A DNA stretch of 64,000 bases, from NCBI RefSeq assembly GCF_000607165.1, contig NZ_JFZG01000024.1:124001-188000 (forward strand), given 5' to 3'. Under the pieces are notes generated by a model. That model did no database searches. It was not told the DNA's origin and saw nothing but the letters and a program-made list of their open reading frames with translations. Shown here piece after piece: positions 62,540 to 64,000 of this stretch; position 1 is the stretch's first letter; each line of letters opens with the position of its first letter. The translations under genes and the position numbers were made by a program. This stretch comes from Ralstonia pickettii. Its GTDB lineage: Bacteria > Pseudomonadota > Gammaproteobacteria > Burkholderiales > Burkholderiaceae.

Positions 62540-63700
62540 ATGAAAAAAATGATCAAACGGCTGCTGTTGACGGCAGTGGCTGCGGGGGCGGCAATCGCAA
62601 CGGGCGCGGCAACTGCGGCCCAGGACATCAAGATCGGTGTGGCCGAAGCGCTGTCGGGCGGCGCAGCCCAGTACGGCGTGGCCATCCGCAACGGCTTCCA
62701 GTTGGCCGCTGACGAGATCAACGCCGCGGGCGGCATCAACGGCAGCAAGATCGCGCTGGTGATCGAAGACGAGCAGGGCAAGAAGGAAGAGGCCATCAAC
62801 GTCTTCAAGAAGCTGATCTTCCAGGACAAGGTGGCGATGGTGTTCGGCCCCACGCTGTCCAACTCGGCACAGGCGGCCGACCCGATCGCGCAGGCGTCCA
62901 AGACGGTTGCCTTTGGCACTTCCAACACCGCAGACGGCATCACCAGCATCGGCGATTTCGTCTTCCGCAATTCCGTGACCGAAGCCGACGTGCTGCCGGC
63001 CACGATCCAGACCGTTGTGAAGAAAGCAGGCGTGAAGAAGGTGGCCGTGCTGTACGGCAACGACGACGTCTTCACCAAGAGCGGCTACGACAACTTCAAG
63101 AAGGCGCTCGAAGACCTGAAGATTCCGGTCACGACCACCGAGACCTTCGCCAAGGGCGATGTCGACTTCAAGGCCCAGCTCACCAAGATCAAGGCGACGA
63201 ACCCGGACGCGATCGTGCTGTCGGCGCTGATTGCCGAAGGTGGTCCGATCATGGTGCAGGCGCGCCAGCTTGGCCTGAATGTGCCAATCATCGGCGGCAA
63301 CGGCATGAACTCGGTCAAGGTGTTCGACCTGGCCAAGGACAAGTCCGACAACCTGTGGGTGGGCAGCCCGTGGTCGATCGAGAACCACACGGCCGAGAAC
63401 AGCAAGTTCATCACCGCCTACACCGCCAAGTACAAGGCTGCGCCGGACCAGTTTGCGGCACAGTCGTATGACGCCATGTACATCGCGGCGACAGCGCTGA
63501 AGAAGGTGAAGTTCAGCGGCAACCTCGAAGCCGATCGCAAGGCGATCCGCGATGCGCTGCCGGCAGTCAAGCACGTTGGCGCGACCGGCGCGTTTGCGTT
63601 CCGTCAGGTGACGGCGCGCGGCAAGCCGGCCGGCTATGACGCCGTGCAGACGCCGATCGTGAGCGTGACCAAGAACGGCAAGTACACGATCGAGAAGTAA
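62540..63700 (+). CDS. Branched-chain amino acid ABC transporter, periplasmic binding protein
   Basis: 386 residues from the ATG at 62540, with AAGGAG 9 bp ahead. A signal peptide (LLLTAVAAGAAIATGAATAA) precedes a type I periplasmic binding fold of the LivJ/LivK group (IKIGVAEALSGGAAQYGVAIRNGFQLAADEINAAGGI). It captures a branched-chain amino acid or a related compound for the LivH/M/G/F system; the livH-like gene begins 109 bp later. The frame runs upstream to 62153 without a reason to use it. Confidence 0.92.
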   Translation: MKKMIKRLLLTAVAAGAAIATGAATAAQDIKIGVAEALSGGAAQYGVAIRNGFQLAADEINAAGGINGSKIALVIEDEQGKKEEAINVFKKLIFQDKVAMVFGPTLSNSAQAADPIAQASKTVAFGTSNTADGITSIGDFVFRNSVTEADVLPATIQTVVKKAGVKKVAVLYGNDDVFTKSGYDNFKKALEDLKIPVTTTETFAKGDVDFKAQLTKIKATNPDAIVLSALIAEGGPIMVQARQLGLNVPIIGGNGMNSVKVFDLAKDKSDNLWVGSPWSIENHTAENSKFITAYTAKYKAAPDQFAAQSYDAMYIAATALKKVKFSGNLEADRKAIRDALPAVKHVGATGAFAFRQVTARGKPAGYDAVQTPIVSVTKNGKYTIEK

Positions 63701-63728
63701 TCTTCGGTTCTCGTTGAAACCGAAACGC

Positions 63729-63752
63729 GGGGCGTAGCTAAACCTACGCCCC
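63729..63752 (+). terminator. Stem-loop between the binding protein and permease genes
   Basis: GGGGCGTAG and CTACGCCCC form a 9-bp stem, followed after a few bases by a T-run (63758-63764). It probably lowers transcription of the permease genes relative to the abundant binding protein. Confidence 0.65.
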
Positions 63753-63809
63753 ATCGCTTTTTTTGTGGCTGCTTTGGTGACATTCGGCCGCTCCTCACTC
63801 TGATTCATC

Positions 63810-64000
63810 ATGCTGGAACAGCAACTCGTCAATGCGCTGTCGCTCGGCTGCGTGTATGCGTTGTTCGCCCTGGGGTTCACGCTGGTTTTCGGCATCCTGG
63901 GCGTGATCAACCTGTCGCACGGCGCGGTCTTCATGCTCGGTGCCTATGCGGCGCTGCAGGTCGTCCTCCACTTCGATCTGCCGCTGTGGGCGGCGCTGGC
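63810..64000 (+). CDS. Branched-chain amino acid ABC transporter permease LivH (3' end outside window)
   Basis: The first 63 residues are present. [20 protein letters not shown] and [22 protein letters not shown] are typical of the LivH N-terminus, with two or three membrane helices. It follows the binding protein gene and continues past the window edge. Confidence 0.92.
   Translation, partial: MLEQQLVNALSLGCVYALFALGFTLVFGILGVINLSHGAVFMLGAYAALQVVLHFDLPLWAAL

Overview
The window reads as a Ralstonia-type betaproteobacterium (high GC, dense gene packing, a megaplasmid-type rpoN, malonate decarboxylase genes and Burkholderiales-style intergenic hairpins). It most likely carries the replication origin of the second chromosome or megaplasmid. 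The species is inferred from gene content only; there is no rRNA or tRNA gene to place it.

Layout, left to right. 1-3.8 kb: fatty-acid beta-oxidation genes (acyl-CoA dehydrogenase end, thiolase, FadB/FadJ-like fusion). 4.0-6.7 kb: a PAS-GGDEF-EAL membrane protein. 6.7-12.1 kb: an ECF sigma/anti-sigma pair divergent from a Tat-exported phosphoesterase, a CuA-type cupredoxin, a DUF305 protein and a YVTN beta-propeller. The end of the cupredoxin gene, with its terminator, is repeated after the propeller gene. 12.1-14.3 kb: an ArsR/AHSA1 pair, a J-domain protein, and a small ORF between two related hairpins. 14.3-23.1 kb: the complete malonate decarboxylase locus (mdcR, mdcABCDE, madLM, mdcGH), interrupted by a large hairpin element. 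23.1-33.6 kb: a secreted protein, prfC, a group of small membrane-stress proteins around a BrkB-family protein, two sigma-54 activators and rpoN itself behind a good -24/-12 promoter. 33.7-37.8 kb: two glycosyltransferases with a deacetylase and a PAP2 phosphatase. 38.0-42.6 kb: an AI-2E family transporter, a hybrid PAS histidine kinase and a DUF4397 lipoprotein.

42.8-52 kb is the replication and partition region: a tyrosine recombinase relative that appears to lack key catalytic residues, an iteron cluster, an NCS2 purine permease, a second and larger iteron field with DnaA boxes and an AT-rich stretch, then repA, cspA, parA, parB and a coiled-coil protein. The iteron is CGCAGAAACGGGTACG and near variants. 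I count 23 copies near the origin and six outliers up to about 15 kb away, several inside coding sequence. Three copies of an ACTTTCAGCGCTGAAAGT-type palindrome are strong parS candidates.

52-64 kb: galU, an MHS-family dicarboxylate/ketoglutarate-type transporter in an operon with a DctB/DctD two-component pair, a YhfC-type membrane protease, a small exported protein, a Cache-PAS-GGDEF protein, and the start of a branched-chain amino acid ABC transporter operon, which runs off the right edge.
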